Shown: piece after piece, positions 1 to 11,082 of the stretch
How positions within the stretch are numbered: the first letter of the stretch is position 1
How the letters are laid out: each line of letters starts with the position of its first letter
Assembly (NCBI GenBank): GCA_001579985.1
Contig: LRSR01005490.1
Span: 1-64,000, forward strand
Source of the DNA: Hypsibius dujardini
Taxonomy: Eukaryota; Tardigrada; Eutardigrada; Parachela; Hypsibiidae
Direction of reading: 5' to 3'
Length of the DNA stretch: 64,000 bases
Made by a program: the position numbers and the translations under genes
Notes under the pieces: generated by a model
Told to the model about the DNA's origin: nothing
Seen by the model: the letters and a program-made list of their open reading frames with translations, nothing else
Database searches by the model: none

Positions 1-583
1 ACCGCATTTTCCCACCCAGTATCCGCTTAACCCTCTGAGAACCAGTCAGCATACACTTGCTAGATTTGACGGTCACATTCGATTTTCAGGGCGAAATCTG
101 GGTCTTTTCGTTCGCGGTTTTTTGCTTTGATATTTTTACCACATATTTATTCAGATTCAAAAAAAAAATTTGAAAAAAAAATTTCGAAGGGGTAGGAACC
201 TACTTAGCACCACCTTGCTAACACTTGGACCGTCCGAACAACATCCAATCCCACGTGCCGACATGTTTTTTCGCAGTAAAAAAAAAAAAGGGGTTTGAGA
301 CTGGTCCTTAGGTCATCTCTTAAAACTGGTATTGCAATATTCGAGTGAATACAAGTGGAGTTAAAATTTAGTAACGATTAGGAAAAGGTTAGAACTCTGC
401 CTAATGATTCACTGCGCTACCACTGCGAGTAACCACAACGAGTAACGTGTAACTGACATATCGTAACTGTCATAACTCATTTGACGGCTTTTTTCTATTC
501 TTCGTCAGCGGCGCCATTTTAGGCAGTTTATAAAAATTGTATTACTTGCCCTTATCCACTGTCAATAATCCAAAAAGGACATC

Positions 584-1137
584 ATGCCTGATCACGCTGG
601 AGTATTGCGGGCGGCGTTTCGTGCCGAAGGGTGAGATGATTTCGCTATCTTGAATTGCTCACCATGAGAAAATTTGCCCCAATTTATTTTAATTCGTTTG
701 TCCGTATTTGTTTTTGCTCTTATCGCAGTCTGAAATTTCCGGAAGACTTTCTGGACTTTGTGGCGCATTTTGGCAGTGGGAAGATGGGATCGGAGGCACG
801 CTTTGCCATCTACCAAGCTATGAGTTTCAAGATACTGGTTAGTTTTTTCAATTGATCGGTTGATTGCAGTGTGTCTGTTTACTGCTGAAACCTAGTTGAT
901 CAGTCAATCAATCAGAGCAGGACAAGCTGAGATGTGCTGCCTATGCTCCGCCCTCAAAACCCCAACAAGGAATATCTTTTTCAGGGACGTGGCACTAAAA
1001 TCATCTTGATCTATCCCGATCCTGTGCTGGCATACGTCCAACGAATGTACGGTGGAACAGTCTCCTCTGGAAGCGGAAGAGGAACCTTGAAGGTTTCGCT
1101 GTCGCAGCTCTCGACTGTGGACTGGACCCTTGAATAA
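584..1137 (+). CDS. Small unknown gene carried inside the piggyBac element (three exons, 102 aa)
   Basis: Not recognised. Exons 584-630, 729-837 and 985-1137 join in phase (2, then 0) to give 103 codons including the stop. Every junction has a clean donor and acceptor: AGG/GTGAGA, ATCGCAG, CTG/GTTAGT, TTTTCAG. The protein starts MPDHAGVLRAAFRAEG, has a middle segment with FPEDFLDFVAHFGSG, and ends STVDWTLE; it shows no signal peptide or membrane segment. AATAAA follows 23 bases after the stop. It lies wholly between the transposon ends, so it travels with the element, and the transposase ATG begins only 88 bases after its stop. It could be an accessory protein, a captured host gene, or an alternative 5' part of the transposase transcript. 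Function is unknown; the splice model rests on phase and consensus only. Confidence 0.6.
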
Positions 1138-1159
1138 GCTCCTTCCCGACCCCTGCCAG

Positions 1160-1165
1160 AATAAA
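1160..1165 (+). terminator. Polyadenylation signal AATAAA of the small piggyBac cargo gene
   Basis: Canonical AATAAA 23 bases after the stop codon of the small gene and 60 bases before the transposase ATG. If used, it would separate the two transcripts; only about 60 bases would then remain for a transposase promoter. Confidence 0.45.
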
Positions 1166-1224
1166 TTGCTCTCTATGAATTTTTTTTTGTCTGTGAAAAA
1201 ATTTAGCTTATTTGAGCTTCTTTG

Positions 1225-3172
1225 ATGTCTGAATTTGTGGAAGAAGATAGTGCTAGCGAGGATGATGACATTCCGGCAGATGATGAAGAGATTTTGACTG
1301 AGCCAGACGAACCAGCCGAGGAAATCGAGGAACTCGATGATGTGTGGTCTGACGGAGATTTTTCTGATGACGACGACGCGTTATACTCGTTGAATGACGA
1401 TCCCTTTCCGTCAGAAAATGGAAAAACTAATTGGCAGCGTTCCGAGACAGACACCGGAAAGACGAGGGAGGCTAATTTTATGTCAACAAAGCCGGGGGTC
1501 CAACCGCATGCTGCAGCGCGCGTCAATGTCATCCGCGATGCCTTTGATCTTTTTTTTACTGTACAGATGCAGGCCGTCATTTTACTGCACTCTCATGCGG
1601 AGGGACTGGCACGGTATGGGGATTTTTGGAAGCCACTAACTGCGGAAGAATTGTGCGCTTATGTGGGCCTGTTGATTTTAATGGGCGTTTTCAAGGATGC
1701 CACACTTTCTGTCGCGGATTTATGGTCGAACACGGACGGGAGATCGACCTACAGCGCAGTGATGTCTCGTACGCGCTTTGTCCAAATCAACTGTTCTCTT
1801 CGATTCGACGACAAATCCATGCGTGCTGATCGTTTGAAGAAAGACAGGATACCTCACATCCGAGAGCTGCTGGACTTCTGGACCCCCACCTTGCGGCTCA
1901 ATTTTCTCCCCCATGAGAACATGACGGTGGATGAGCAACTGTTCCCTTTTCGAGGCAGATGTGCCCACAAGCAGTACATCCCTACAAAACCTCGCGGAAA
2001 ATTCGGTTTAAAGATGTGGCTTCTCGCCTGCGCGGCGACGTATTATTGCTGTAATTTTGAACCGTATGTGGGCAAGCCCCCTGGGAGTGTGGCAGAAAAG
2101 GAGCAAGGAATGCGCGTTGTCTTGCATTTGATAGACTATCTGGGAAAGAAATCTGGAAGAAACCTAACCACGGACAATTTTTTTACGAGCGTTGAGCTTG
2201 CAGAAGAGTTACTTTTGCGGAACATAACCCTCGTCGGCACCATCCGGAAAAATCGGGGAGAAATTCCCCGAAACTTTTTACCCGGACCCCTGAAGGACCG
2301 CCCTCTCTTTTCCAGCATTTTTGGATTTACCAAGGAACTCACGTTGGTGTCATACGTCTGTCGCCCCCGCAAATGTGTGATTCTTCTGAGCTCGCAACAC
2401 CACAATGCCGCAGTCGATACGGAGATGGAGGAACAAAAGCCGGAAATTGTCAAGGTGTACAATGCTACGAAGTCTGGTGTGGACACTCTGGATCAACTGG
2501 TCGGTACCTACAGCGTCCGTCGAAAGATCAACCGATGGCCCATGGCCTTTTTTTACGATATGGTAAGCAATGCACTTATTTTGTGGCCCGTTTGTTTGCT
2601 AGAAAAAACCACGATGTTATTCAGTTGTTAGTTTCGCTTGATTGATCGATTGTGTACGGTGCTCTCTTGTTTTGATTTCTTTGATTGATCGATTGAATTT
2701 GCGGTTCACGGGCCGCTGCTTACTTATGTCATGTCGCCGTTGATTGATCGATTCGATGACAAATTGTATCTTTTTTCAGATTGATATCTCGGCCCTCAAT
2801 GCCTATATCATCTGGACTGAACTGAATCCTGGGTGGAATAACAAAACATCTCGTCGCCGTTCCGCGTTTCTCAAGGAGTTGGGGAGAGATCTGGTGAAGC
2901 CGTTTGTTGAGTCTACGCGCTCAAAGATCCCAAACTTGTCGTTGAGTGTAAAACGGACGATTGCCACGATGATTGGAAAGGAGAAGCCTTTTGAGCAGAA
3001 CGAGAGCCCTGGCAAATCTAAATCTTCCTTGTCGTCCGCGGAGGTGAAAAGACGCTGCGTTCACTGCCCTGTGCGTCAGTCTTGGATAGTGTGTTCGATG
3101 TGTCAGAATCATGTTTGTGGAGAACATTCCGAAAAGACTGTCACTGTTTTGTGCAAAACTTGCCCTCGTTAA
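1225..3172 (+). CDS. piggyBac transposase (two exons, 576 aa)
   Basis: Cut-and-paste transposase acting at TTAA sites. Exons 1225-2562 and 2780-3172 join in phase 0 (ATATG/GTAAGC donor, TTTTTTCAG acceptor). An acidic N-terminal tail (about residues 1-70, Asp/Glu-rich) precedes the DDE_Tnp_1_7 core. The family catalytic Asp residues are visible: D236 in TVDEQL, D317 in TTDNFF, and D420 (with D423) in GVDTLDQL, with spacings close to those of the Trichoplusia ni enzyme. The second exon opens with IDISALNAYIIW, typical of the family, and ends in a Cys/His-rich domain (CVHC, CSMC, HVCGEH, CKTC) that in piggyBac binds the element ends. No stop or frameshift is seen, so the enzyme is probably functional. 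The start at 1225 is the first in-frame ATG. Confidence 0.96.
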
Positions 3173-3649
3173 ATAATTTTTTATGGTCTTCAAAAAAGGT
3201 ATTCATTACAATTATAAAATTTTGAAACGTTTCTGGGCTAGACTGAACGGAAGACGAGCGATGTTTTAGTACTGCTAAAGTGAAAGGGAGACAGGAAACA
3301 GTTGCCGCCACCAATGAAACGGTTACATTTGATGGTTTTGGGGAATTTTCCAAACGATTCTGTTAGGATTTGCAAGGAATCATTCAGCACTTTCCCTAAT
3401 CTAGCAAAGTTTTGCTAGACCTGGTTCAATCCGTATACCCAAAACACCTGGTTACCAGAGGGTTAAATACGAATGGGTGCTGGAGGCTCCGTATGGCTTT
3501 GGGTTTGTGGTGTGTATACGCAACACGTCATCCCCTTTTGGGACAGTCGACTAAAACGTTTTGCCCTGGAAGATGGAACACCCGCCGTGGGAACAGTGAA
3601 TGACTGGCTCCGATTTGAACTGGCTTTCAACACAAGTTTAGGGGCGAAA

Positions 3650-3781
3650 ATGGACCGCGGAATTATTGTTCTAGCGTTCTCTTGTTCTCTTGTTCCTCAA
3701 GCACTGACGTCAGCTCGAGCCGACCCTTTTAAAACTTATCCAGTATTGCAACCACATCTTTTTACTGAAACCAATCTCTTG
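3650..3781 (+). CDS. Possible first coding exon of an unidentified secreted protein
   Basis: An ATG at 3650 opens 44 codons ending at a good splice donor (CTCTTG/GTATGT). The start MDRGIIVLAFSCSLVPQALT resembles a signal peptide. The open frame also continues upstream to 3473, immediately beside the piggyBac insertion. No matching second exon was found with confidence. Treat as a candidate only. Confidence 0.3.
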
Positions 3782-6540
3782 GTATGTAACCCCAACATTT
3801 GGACATCGGTCAAGTAAATGCTGTGCCCAAACTGTAGGCTTGAAGAAAAAGGGGCGTTTGCTTTTTTCGCTTAACCCTCGTGCAGGCAGCGTCCAGTATT
3901 TAGGGTTTCAATTTTTTGTGAAAAGGAAACTTGAAGGGTTCAAAAAAAAATGAATCTTCAATTTAGCAAGTTAGGGAACAACGGTCAACATCGAAAAACA
4001 ACCAAAATGGGAGGGGTAAAAAATGGGAAAGGGGGGGGGGCCAGTCAGATCCCCGCTATGCGCACTGTGAGGAAAATAATAATTGGCCAGTCGCGTTCAA
4101 CAACTTTGCCACAAACTTTTTATTAGGGTTCCGTTGAATTGAGGGAGAATACCGCAAAAAGCTCAAAAAGGATAACAAACCCAGCTGGGAATTTAGCGAA
4201 AAATCGAAACGATGTATGCTGATGTCAGCCATGACTGCACCCCAACTGCCTCAGCGTCAGAACTCGTCATCAAATTAAAACCCCCCTACTCTACATGGCG
4301 CTGACTTCATTGTCCCTTACTATGTCTTTTCCTTGCTCCGGCATTTAAAACACTCAATTACCTTGCAGTGAATTAAAATTAATCATTTGAACGTCGAACC
4401 CATTTCTTCTTTTCTTTCAGAGATAGACGTGATTCTACAAGGTCACGACGCTTCGTCCATTTTGAAAAATTATTCTCATGCGCGGTTGAACGACATCTAG
4501 ACTGACTATACGCATTACGTACATGACTCTCTTGACAGTGAAGAAATTTTGTTACAGTTTGTTAGAGTTGGCTTGATCACTTTCAAAGTTAGTAGTATAA
4601 AAAGCACTGGGACGTTGGCGAAATTACTCTTAACTTGCATTTCAATTTTCGTTCCCTCGGCTGAGTCGTGTCCTACTTAAAAGTAAAGCCAACGTGCTGA
4701 GACTTGTGGTACTCTCTGCCGGAGGTGTAGTTGGCTGCAGGAGGTGGCAGTGGCGGCTAACCCGCGCCTCACTTTACTAGCAATGGTAAGTTTATTATCA
4801 GCTTATGGCGCCATCATATTTCCCATCTGAAGAACCGGCAACCATTTGTGAGCTTTCCCACGTCATTTACAGGGACCATTTATGTGGGCAAACGTCAAAA
4901 GTTTAGCTTTGCGTCACTGGCGTGTACAATTAATCACGAAAATCATGTTTGTTAATGCCCAAGTGTTAAGCAAGTTTTTCAGCTTTCATGGTGTAAGGTA
5001 ATTGTGCAAGTGGTCCTGCATCATTACCAATCGAAAATTCTTTGCAATGCAAAATCTTCGGCCATACTATTGCTTTCGCAATGCCGTCCAATCGTCCCTT
5101 GTCCTGGACAGTGGCGTGCCGAGCTCGGGTCGGAGGGTGGGGCGATTCCGCGCCCCCGGTCAACGGGCTGTTTTATTAGTTAACAGATTTCCCTGGAGCA
5201 CTTTTGAATTAACAGTGGAATTGGCCAGATGGACTTCCATTCGATACAACCCCGCTCCATTGGAAGTGGGATGGACTAATTAGAGTTCCATTCAGCCCGA
5301 TTCCACTTCCAATAGAAGTGGATTTGCACATTGTCTCCGGACTTTTCGGGCAGGGGAAGTTCAGCTGGGGGGGGGGGGCAGTTTTCCTTATGAATAAAAA
5401 TTTAAAATTGTTCCCTTCCCCGGCAGTGGCCCGAATTAACTGGGGGGGAGGGGACACTCGCTCTAGTGCCCCGTTACGCATACCACAATCACAGTGTCCT
5501 GTTATTTCTCTTCAAAGTAAATCGAGAGATTTTGTCATTACACTTCCGACATTTTAAATCAGTAAGTTTCCTTGGTCTTCTGATTAGTATTAACAACGAT
5601 AAACATGTGGGGACATTCAAGTGATGTTTCAATATGAAAAGAGGACAGATAAAGTACCCTTAATTTGTGCATGTTGTTCAACTACAGCGTATGGAGAGAA
5701 ACCAAGAGATCGAAAATATTTCGAAAAGATTTACAAAATGCGATAAAGCAGAGAGGAAAAAAATGAAGAAAATGCAGCCAGGCTGACAAAGAGGAAGAAA
5801 TTAAAAATAAAGGCAGTCCATTTACTGAGATTCATTTCCATCCGTCCATTCGATCGCGACTGGCCAGATGCGAAGTGCAACTTTAATAGTAGTGCTCGCT
5901 GCTGGGGACCATTGCAGCTCTTGCAGGTAGTGGAGGTGGAGAAGATTGCGACGGTGGCTACGTGTTTCCTGTTTGCCTCCATACCCAGACCTTCTCGATA
6001 CCCGTGCTATTGCACCCGGCCTCCTGGCATAACTAACCTTATATATTTGTCTGCATAGTCGGTCCACAGTACATTTGCCCAGCAGCTGTGTTTATCGCGC
6101 TCGACCTCAATGTCACTAGGTATACCCGGAGAGCGAACTTTTTTACGCCATCATATAAACCCTCGTTAACCTCGCCCAGTCAATTTTCCAATTACTCCCC
6201 CCCCCGCGCCCTGTGTAATGGGATTCCCTTGCACGATCATTAAAGCCTACCAGTGAGATCCACAATACTGTTTTATCAAGGAGACAGGGGAAGTTTTACC
6301 GCAGCTTTAATGTCAGCCCTCCACGAAAGACAGCGCGAACTCGAGAGTAAGTTAATTACCCACTAACTGCTGCGCCTCACCTATTCCTCCCCCCTCACGT
6401 TTAATCACTGACCCGACCGGGCTGACCCCACACTGGATATCCCAAGTACGCGTCCAATTTGACACCCGTGACGTCCGTCACGCGCCACGTCGCTCGCGGC
6501 CATCCAACCAGCCGTCCATCCTCTCTCGGTTCCGTGGCCC
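3782..6540. other. Interval without an assigned gene
   Basis: Apart from the candidate promoter at 4596-4785, nothing here can be assigned. Around 5000-5500 the sequence has G-runs and a repeated motif of the type TGGAAGTGG/CCACTTCCA (5250-5330). Around 5870-6050 there are short open frames behind an acceptor-like CTCTTGCAG, but no convincing protein. Confidence 0.5.
4596..4785 (+). promoter_or_regulatory. Possible TATA promoter and first exon ending in an ATG
   Basis: TATAAAA at 4596-4602 is followed by about 180 bases ending AGCAATG/GTAAGT, a start codon lying directly on a strong splice donor (donor at 4786). This layout fits a promoter plus a mostly non-coding first exon. No downstream exon could be assigned; a candidate acceptor (CTCTTGCAG) lies near 5935. 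Confidence 0.35.
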
Positions 6541-6544
6541 CATT

Positions 6545-6550
6545 TATAAA
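6545..6550 (+). promoter_or_regulatory. TATA box of the neuropeptide gene
   Basis: TATAAA (within TTTATAAACG) stands 136 bases before the neuropeptide start codon, which would give a 5' leader of roughly 110 bases. It agrees with TATA boxes at similar positions before the CUB gene and the cysteine-rich peptide gene. Confidence 0.5.
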
Positions 6551-6685
6551 CGAACGCATCCACATCACAGACAATTCTTCACCGACAGAGTAATTCAGTT
6601 GCCTTATTTCAAGCACTTCCGACCCTTCTGCAATAACTCACAGCCTTCTAGTTTTCATTCGGCTTCCTCAATCATATCGTCAGCG

Positions 6686-7054
6686 ATGGCCAATTTCTTC
6701 CCAACGCTTGTCGTTTGCGCCGTTTTTTGCGTGTACCTCTGCAAAGGTCAACAGTTCCAATTCAGCCGGCTCTGGCATCCCGGTAAGCGATCCTCCGCAC
6801 CTCAGCAACACCAGCGAAACACCTACACCAACATCATGCCAGATGAGGTACCCAATGCAAACGGCGAGGTTCATACACAAGAGGATAGGGATAAGGTCGC
6901 GGCGGCTTTGGCCATCCTCAACAATGGGGCATCATCGGACGATTCGTCGTCCCCGCCAATCATGCGCGAACCCATCGCGGCGAATGGTCAGCAGTGGATT
7001 CAATACTTTGTCCAGCCGGGGCAGCTTGCACCGCCTGCTGTGCAGAAGGTCTGA
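6686..7054 (+). CDS. Corazonin/GnRH-superfamily neuropeptide precursor (122 aa)
   Basis: Precursor of a secreted neuropeptide. Residues 1-21 form a signal peptide (MANFFPTLVVCAVFCVYLCKG). The predicted peptide follows at once, as in all members of the GnRH/AKH/corazonin superfamily: Q22-P32 is QQFQFSRLWHP, then G33 (amide donor) and K34-R35 (dibasic cleavage). An N-terminal pyroglutamate and a C-terminal amide are expected. It aligns without gaps with arthropod corazonin QTFQYSRGWTN and with cephalopod GnRH QNYHFSNGWHPG, and shares FSRxWxP with insect ACP. The remaining 87 residues are an acidic, Ser/Pro/Gln-rich associated peptide. The ATG at 6686 is the first that gives a signal peptide. 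The codons for GKR (GGT AAG CGA) look like a splice donor by chance, but reading through gives the proper processing site. Two receptors of the matching family lie at 29289-33717 and 45548-54921. The exact subfamily is uncertain. Confidence 0.9.
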   Translation: MANFFPTLVVCAVFCVYLCKGQQFQFSRLWHPGKRSSAPQQHQRNTYTNIMPDEVPNANGEVHTQEDRDKVAAALAILNNGASSDDSSSPPIMREPIAANGQQWIQYFVQPGQLAPPAVQKV

Positions 7055-7115
7055 AACGCTCTGCCTCATTTTATTACGGTGCGTAGAAAAAATACGTTAT
7101 TTTTGGGATATTAAG

Positions 7116-7456
7116 TAGGGACGGCATACACTAAAATTACTTGACTACCAAGTTTTTTTCAACTAAAAGTTAGTAATTACGATTTTCAGTCTAGTCGTTT
7201 TATAGTGACTCAAATTTTTATTCCAGTTTTAGTCGCAATTAGCTCACCAATTCTAATATTTTTTCCTTCTTCCTCATTTAAATATTAGTGGTTAAAACTT
7301 ATAGCTTTTTTCTGAAATAAAACAATTTAAGTTTAGTAACTAAAACTTTAGTTTAGTTTTGTTTAATTAAGTTTAGTTTAGTATAGCTTTCGTTTGTTTA
7401 GTTTAATATTACATGTAGCCTAGTATTTTTAACTTAGGTTAGTCTTGCCATCTCTA
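7116..7456. repeat. MITE-like element rich in TTTAG/TAAACT motifs
   Basis: About 340 bases bounded by TAGGGACGGCA on the left and TGCCATCTCTA on the right, which are inverted relative to each other at 9 of 11 positions. The inside is AT-rich with many repeats of AGTTTAGTTT. Similar AAACTAAAC-rich sequence lies at 15520-15900, and a similar end (TTAGTCTTAGCCGTCCCTA) near 47460. It sits directly downstream of the neuropeptide stop. Confidence 0.5.
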
Positions 7457-8544
7457 TGATATATAGTGAACCTTCCCATGTAGTGCATAATGGCTGGACG
7501 AACGTCTGCTTTCTCTTGTGCAGAGAAATGTCTTTGTCCGTCAGTGAGTGCTGACTTCATTCCCGCTGTCGTCGCTCACCGCCACTCATCGGTCTACACC
7601 TCCGCCGTCGTACCTGAACAGCAAAAACTTCGTCAAGCAGCAGCAGCAGCAGCATCCATACCAACTCAGGCAGCCCTTAACCGTCCATCTCCTTGCCGCA
7701 TCGCGCAACAACAACACAAACAGATGGAGGATCGTTTCCTTTCATAGCCTCAAGCTTCGCCGGCTCGGCTGAAGTGCCTACAGCAATTATTCATCGGTTG
7801 TCTCGCTAAAATGATATTTATTAATATTAATTAATTGAATTAGGTAAACTGTATACGTAATATTAGATCCCTGACGACATGACAAGGTTTAACCTGATTT
7901 CTTTACTGTATGTGGCTCCCCTCTTGTCCTTTCCCAGATAATTTTGATCAGTTGTTAAGCTATTTATTATTGTGCTCTAATACATTGCTTGTCTCACGAA
8001 AAACCTCTTCGCCAATTAACATGTACTCAGTTGGTGCTGAAATGGGGTATATTTTGTGCGTTGGGAATGCGTAAGCAGTTGAAACATACTATGACGAGAA
8101 TGCGAGGAACCATCGTTTATACCAGTTCTGCTGCAAAGAGCAATTAAATTACTAATCAAATCTGTGCGGTGTGCGCATAAAAGTTGCTGACGAAATTGAG
8201 GTAGAGTAGACCAAATTGAATGGTACTAACCATGGGTCCTAAAATTGAAAGGCTAAAATCATTTAAACAATTAATGTTTCATCGTTAGGCGCTGTACATG
8301 CTATCGTAGTTTACTATACCTGTAGATCCCTTCATATGCAGATGTGACATAGAAGATGGATGACAAGGAACATTAGGCGATTGCGCAAACGGTTTCCATA
8401 CCGGTCAAGTGAACCGAAACTAAAACTTCGAAAGGTGGAGTACAAAATTTAAAAAGGAACGCAAGGGAGGTGTGGCCTAAATTGTGTTGGTGGGGATAGG
8501 TCGACGCGCGCCGAACAACACGTTGGCTGCGCGCTTGCGTCGCG
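7457..8544. other. Interval without an assigned gene
   Basis: Contains an open stretch at 7524-7770 behind an acceptor-like TTGTGCAG, with a run of five to six CAG codons and AACAACAAC. It could be a 3' exon of the neuropeptide gene (donor-like AAG/GTCTGA just before its stop), but the phase-0 junction adds only seven codons. Nothing else is recognised. Confidence 0.4.
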
Positions 8545-8832
8545 TACCGTATTCCCCCGATCTCAAGGGACAGTTAAGCCCCACCCCCTCCAGTCATCGG
8601 TTGACTGTTCCATCGGATTCACTGTGTCGTGATTGGTTGAAATTTAAGCGCAGCTTGGCACCGATTGATTGATTGATTGATTACGCGGGATTTCTTAACG
8701 CACACACTGAATCAGTTGATTGATTGATTGTAGGTAAACAATAGCAAACGGCGATGAACAGATAAAATCCGGGGTGGATCAAATTGACTAGTAGGGCAAA
8801 AAAGTGTCCCTTGAGATCGGGGGAATACGGTA
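8545..8832. repeat. MITE, family with TACCGTAT...CTCAAGGGACA ends (copy 1)
   Basis: The left end TACCGTATTCCCCCGATCTC (continuing AAGGGACA) is repeated inverted at the right end (TGTCCCTTGAGATC... AATACGGTA), a near-perfect 28-base inverted repeat around about 230 bases. The outermost TA on each side is the likely target duplication, pointing to mobilisation by a Tc1/mariner-type enzyme. The inside has ATTGATTGATTGATTG stretches. A second full copy is at 48731-49009 and a lone end at 62117. Confidence 0.85.
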
Positions 8833-10980
8833 CAAGCCGGATCAATCAGCCGTTTTCTGAAAAATGCGTCTCATACTTTAACTGCAAAATTCGACCGCGT
8901 TGCCGACCTTTTGTCAGGCTGGCGTTGACCAATCGCAGCCGACACACATTAGAGCACCTCCCTTGTGTTCGTGTTTTATATTTTAATTTGTTTGCCCCTC
9001 CCCCCAGCAGGTTCGTCATCCCCTCTGAGCCGACTTAAATTCGCAACTGCCTCTCGTTCAATTTGGACAATTTGAAATCATACAGGAGCATGACCACGCC
9101 AAGTTGGGACAGTTCGAGTTTTCTCAATTTTTATCAACAGTTATCAATCCACAAACCATTCCTTGTGTGCAATAAACAAAGGGGTTCATTCGAATTCGGA
9201 AAACACCTCTGAATTTTCATTCGCTTGCAAACCTTAAAGACGAATTAGATTTGAAATAAGGTAGTAATTTTTTCTCCTTTCAAAACGGGCAGCGGTTTAT
9301 TAGGACAGATATGCCTTCACTTAATTTGAAACTCCGTCCAAACATGCAACCCTATTTTGTAATACCGGGTATTTTAAAAATCTGCAAAAAACTCAGGTGG
9401 TTCGCACTCGAGATGGAAAGCCACAGCAGACAGGCGGATCATCTTGAATGCACGGAAACAAAATATCGATTAGTTTGCAACAGATAGCAGCCTCTACCTA
9501 CTTAGCTAGCGCTAGACGAAACAAAACATTCCCTGAACATGAGTCTGGTGAAAATAGAAACATTTGGGTAGAGAAGACCGAAAGGAAATGAATCGCCAGA
9601 CGCCCCTTTTTCAAAGCATATTTTAGGGCGCTCCAAAGTTTTGCCATTTGGATTGCTCAGAATAATTGAATTTCCTAAGAAAAGCATTTTGATGAGGGAT
9701 CCTTATTAAGGCGTTTAATTTACAAGTGTTCAAATAGTTCACGTTTAACGGACTACCAAAAGAAATAATTTTGAAGTTTGAGAAATCCGGGTAACAATTA
9801 CCAGGCTCTGATGCCATCTTTATTCAGAAAATCTCAAACAGAAATTTTATTTGGCAGTCCATTCATTTTTATCTGAAAAAATCGGACTTTGGAGTATCCA
9901 CTGAGGACGTCACTGAAATCGGATAAAAAACCAATTTTTTTAGTGTACTGCTGCTTGGAGAAAGATCACCCTTCGGTATCGGAATGGACCTTTTGCGGAA
10001 TAGCGCTTGACTACTGTTCATTTTTACCAGTTTTTCCAATTTAAGGAGATTTCGGGAAAGATAAGAGTTGTCAGAACAAAAATGAAATGATAGCAGTACA
10101 GAAATTAATGAAGAAAAGTATAGAAAACGCTTCCAAACAAGCTGATTTCTGAAATTATTGTGAAAATGTTTATGCGTTTTTCTCACCCCGTCGGTTAAAG
10201 TTAATTTTAAATTACTTAGAAGTCCGAATTCCCCATCAAATTAACTTTTCTGGTAGAAGTAATGTAATTATGGGTTTTTAAATACAAATGACTGGGAAAA
10301 TTTATGGCGCAGCAGATCTCGTCAGAACGCGTAAAACGGAAACTGTCTCAACTTCGCGTGCTCTCGCTTCTGTACAATGCTCCGTCTTACAATTTTGATT
10401 GTAAACATTTTCCAAACTGTACAGCGATGTTTGTCATTTTTCGTGACGTCACATGGACTTAAGGATAGGAGTTAAGGTTATGTATAGCTGCGAACAGATC
10501 CTAATAACTCTATAACATACTACTATGGTATAAAGGCCCGATAATACCATACAGGCAGAGCCACCTTATCTATAATGTCAATCCGGTTGAACTGGCGGTC
10601 ATATGAAATGGAGCGAAACTGTCAGAGTAATCAACATGAGCGGTCGAAATCGACTGATTACTATTAATGCTGTGAGGTGCACCAGGTGAGTTTCTTCGAT
10701 TGCTGTCGCATCGAAATTGTTCGTTCTTGTCTTATCAACAGTTTGTCCCACGAGTTATCGACAGTTTTCGACTTGCATTTGATGGATGGTAGAGTATCTG
10801 ACCTTTTTCAACAAATAATTATAAGCGACTTATTCGTTTTCTTATTGAGCAGACAATTAATAACAGCAGGAACAGGAGATATGTATAATCTTCGGTCAGT
10901 CAGTGCGAGACAAAGATTTCCGTTTACAATGTAATCGACTGCTCATCAAAATTGATAGAGCAAAAGTGAATTCCGGTTAC
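8833..10980. other. Interval without an assigned gene
   Basis: AT-rich sequence with only short open frames. A possible tiny coding exon ends at a donor near 10683 (GTGCACCAG/GTGAGT, with an ATG at 10635) but has no partner exon. Nothing else can be supported. Confidence 0.4.
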
Positions 10981-10992
10981 GAAACTAACTAA

Positions 10993-10999
10993 TATAAAA
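10993..10999 (+). promoter_or_regulatory. TATA box of the CUB gene
   Basis: TATAAAA (in AATATAAAAGCGCAGC) lies 90 bases before the CUB start codon, placing the likely transcription start near 11023 and giving a 5' leader of about 60 bases. Confidence 0.6.
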
Positions 11000-11082
11000 G
11001 CGCAGCGTGTTAATGGAAGTATCTTCACTTGAATTTTATTGTTCAATTGGTCCCTTCTGACTTACGGTACAATTATTGCAAG

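Larger units (their letters stand above)
31..3462 (+). mobile_element. piggyBac DNA transposon, apparently complete
   Basis: The element is flanked on both sides by TTAA (27-30 and 3463-3466), the target duplication that defines piggyBac. The ends are inverted: CCCTCTGAGAACCAG on the left and, read on the minus strand from 3462, CCCTCTGGTAACCAG on the right, agreeing at 13 of 15 positions. A subterminal motif TTGCTAGATT occurs near both ends (around 56-65 and 3400-3415). Inside are an intact two-exon transposase (1225-3172) and a second small spliced gene (584-1137) in the same orientation. Introns carry TTGATTGATCGATTG-type repeats. Open frames and recognisable ends suggest a young, possibly mobile copy. 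Confidence 0.95.

Noticed and set aside
7490-7772. Open frames with CAG repeats after the neuropeptide gene, considered as a second precursor exon
   Set aside because: The donor before the stop (AAG/GTCTGA) is weak and a phase-0 join adds only seven codons; the precursor is complete without it.
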